A DNA stretch of 64,000 nt, taken from the NCBI GenBank assembly GCA_021404565.1, contig JAAWWF010000010.1, positions 62,001 to 126,000 on the forward strand, in the 5' to 3' direction. Positions 63,021-64,000 of the stretch are shown piece by piece. The translations under genes and the position numbers were made by a program. The notes beneath the pieces were generated by a model. The model saw nothing but the letters and a program-made list of their open reading frames with translations. It was not told the DNA's origin and did not search any database. The stretch's first letter is position 1. The number at the start of each line of letters is the position of its first letter. Origin of the DNA: Roseivirga sp. Lineage in GTDB: Bacteria > Bacteroidota > Bacteroidia > Cytophagales > Cyclobacteriaceae.

Positions 63021-63218
63021 ATGTAGTGTGAGGGTATTCTGTATTGGGTATCTTGTGATGGGTATCGTCTCGGATGTATTGAGTAGGTTTAATTCGTTTC
63101 TCTCAACACTCAACTCAATACGCATTACTCAATACGAGGTACTCATTACTGTAAATCATACTTTGGTATGAGTGGCCATTCCGGCTATTTTTAGTGCTTT
63201 GAAGCAAACAAAAAGATT
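63021..63218. repeat. intergenic spacer with iterated short words and inverted repeat
   Basis: The 198-base spacer contains perfect 10-base arms, GTATTGAGTA (63076-63085) and TACTCAATAC (63126-63135), in a stretch where GTATT, CTCAA and ACTCAATAC words recur. The promoter-like ATACTTTG (63158-63165) lies 54 bases before the VOC gene. Confidence 0.5.
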
Positions 63219-63605
63219 ATGAGCGATAAAAACGAATCTGTATATGGTACCATAGGCTGGATGGACCTTACCGTTCCCAATGCCACCGAGGTCAAAGATT
63301 TCTATGTAGATGTAGCAGGCTGGAAAGCTGAACCTGTCAACATGGGAGACTATGAAGACTATAGCATGCTGGCCAATGGTGAGGCCAAGGCAGGAGTTTG
63401 CCATAAAAAAGGAACCAACAGTAACATCCCTTCCCAATGGATGATTTACATTAATGTACCTAATCTGGAAGAGAGCAGAGCAAAATGTGAAGCAGGTGGA
63501 GGCAAGTTATTGACTGATATTAAAAGTGCGGGAAGTATGGGGCGCTATTGTTTCATTGAAGATCCGGCCGGAGCAGCTTTTGCACTCTTTGAGCCTGCAG
63601 TCTAA
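63219..63605 (+). CDS. VOC-superfamily (glyoxalase-like) protein
   Basis: The 128-residue protein has two beta-alpha-beta-beta-beta units: GTIGWMDLTVPNATEVKDFYVDVAGW and WMIYINVPNLEESRAKCEAGGGKL, ending with GRYCFIEDPAGAAFALFEPAV. This is the usual scaffold of glyoxalase, dioxygenase and bleomycin-resistance proteins. The normal metal ligands (first-strand His and final Glu) are only partly present: the first strand has D/T where His is expected, so activity cannot be assumed. Confidence 0.88.
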   Translation: MSDKNESVYGTIGWMDLTVPNATEVKDFYVDVAGWKAEPVNMGDYEDYSMLANGEAKAGVCHKKGTNSNIPSQWMIYINVPNLEESRAKCEAGGGKLLTDIKSAGSMGRYCFIEDPAGAAFALFEPAV

Positions 63606-63689
63606 TCATTTTCAAAGGGCGTTCATGACCCTGTGAATGCCCTGTACAAATCTCATTGGCAAATATTCGTACTTTTAAGTCTCGACTTT

Positions 63690-64000
63690 ATGAGGTACTT
63701 CTTATCCATAGGCCTGTTTCTCATTGCCGGTTTTATCCCCAATGAGAAGGAAAACTGCAATACCTGCAATAAGCAGGACTGGGAATATAACTGTGCAGGC
63801 AACACACTCTCCATGAACTTCAGGCTTTGTATGGATATCTCCGAAGTATCCGGACTGATGTATAAAACCTTTCTGGAAGACCTGAAATCTGCTCATGGAG
63901 AAAGCTCTGAAGAGTATAAGAGCAACCTACCCGATTTTAAGAAATGGGAAGCCCTCTTCCCGGGTTTGACCACCTCCGAAATCTCGGCAAAATACTTTGA
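63690..64000 (+). CDS. secreted protein, possibly sulfatase-modifying/formylglycine-type, 3' end outside window
   Basis: About 103 residues are visible from ATG 63690: a short signal peptide (MRYFLSIGLFLIAGFIPNEK), a Cys pair CNTCN, then CAGNTLSMNFRLCMDISEVSGLMYKTFLEDLK and FKKWEALFPG. The EVSxxxYxxFLxxL and PDxxxW pattern is like the N-terminal part of SUMF1/GldK-type proteins. The frame is open to the right edge. The assignment is tentative. Confidence 0.5.
   Translation, partial: MRYFLSIGLFLIAGFIPNEKENCNTCNKQDWEYNCAGNTLSMNFRLCMDISEVSGLMYKTFLEDLKSAHGESSEEYKSNLPDFKKWEALFPGLTTSEISAKYF

Noticed and set aside
1-64000. tRNA, rRNA, CRISPR arrays, insertion sequences, prophage or integron
   Set aside because: I looked for cloverleaf-like arms, regularly spaced repeats, transposase motifs and phage genes and saw none. 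A covariance-model search would be needed to exclude small RNAs.

Overview
The window looks like chromosomal DNA of a free-living, probably marine, aerobic to microaerobic member of the Bacteroidota, most likely order Cytophagales. The evidence is indirect but consistent: a cbb3 oxidase with CcoN and CcoO fused in one chain, an ECF sigma factor coupled to an anti-sigma/outer-membrane-barrel protein, PadR-linked orphan FtsX permeases, YHYH and MORN-type lipoproteins, a Bacteroidota-type arginine decarboxylase, MenA (menaquinone), and starts that mostly lack Shine-Dalgarno sequences. The genus is inference. I saw no rRNA, tRNA, CRISPR, transposase or prophage genes; genes are dense and on both strands.

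Layout. 1-6.2 kb: a partial BNR-type protein, an unknown secreted protein, three related single-TM proteins and an ECF sigma/anti-sigma-barrel pair. 6.3-13.7 kb: FKBP isomerase, a universal stress protein divergent from an eRF1-like protein, a two-repeat secreted protein, fatty acid desaturase, TrmL, and a PadR-controlled permease. 13.7-14.2 kb: a spacer of palindromic repeats. 14.2-21.8 kb: a formate module (molybdopterin formate dehydrogenase alpha and NuoEF-like beta subunits, a small conserved protein, FdhD, formate-THF ligase). 22-33.9 kb: mixed accessory genes, including a YHYH lipoprotein/MORN lipoprotein/SCO operon, a MarR/FMN-reductase pair, SUI1, an orphan Tat-exported aldehyde/isoquinoline oxidoreductase and an ankyrin protein. 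33.9-40.8 kb: the cbb3 operon ccoNO-Q-P-G-H, a SafE-like protein and a stress protein. 41-46 kb: porin-like and unknown proteins. 46.3-51.8 kb: usp-ccoI-ccoS-hemN and an FNR/CRP regulator. 51.9-64 kb: serine dehydratase, menA, glutathione peroxidase, argS, arginase divergent from arginine decarboxylase, an S41 protease, ArsC-like, aldo/keto reductase, BstA-like and VOC proteins, and a partial gene at the right edge.

The main organising theme I see is low-oxygen respiration. Four copies of an FNR-like palindrome (TGAT-N4-ATCA, with CATGAT..ATCA(T/G)G flanks in most) lie 57-90 bases before start codons: ahead of the cbb3 structural operon, ahead of usp-ccoI-ccoS-hemN, ahead of the YHYH-MORN-SCO operon, and between a usp gene and an eRF1-like gene. 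An FNR-type regulator with an N-terminal Cys-X2-Cys is encoded in the same window. This predicts a local regulon joining oxidase structure, copper delivery, haem synthesis and stress proteins, and makes the YHYH-MORN-SCO operon a candidate accessory for copper supply to cbb3. Other items of interest are a protein with nine glycines spaced exactly every four residues next to a TM segment, a secreted protein built from repeated unknown domains, and an anti-sigma protein fused to a predicted barrel.
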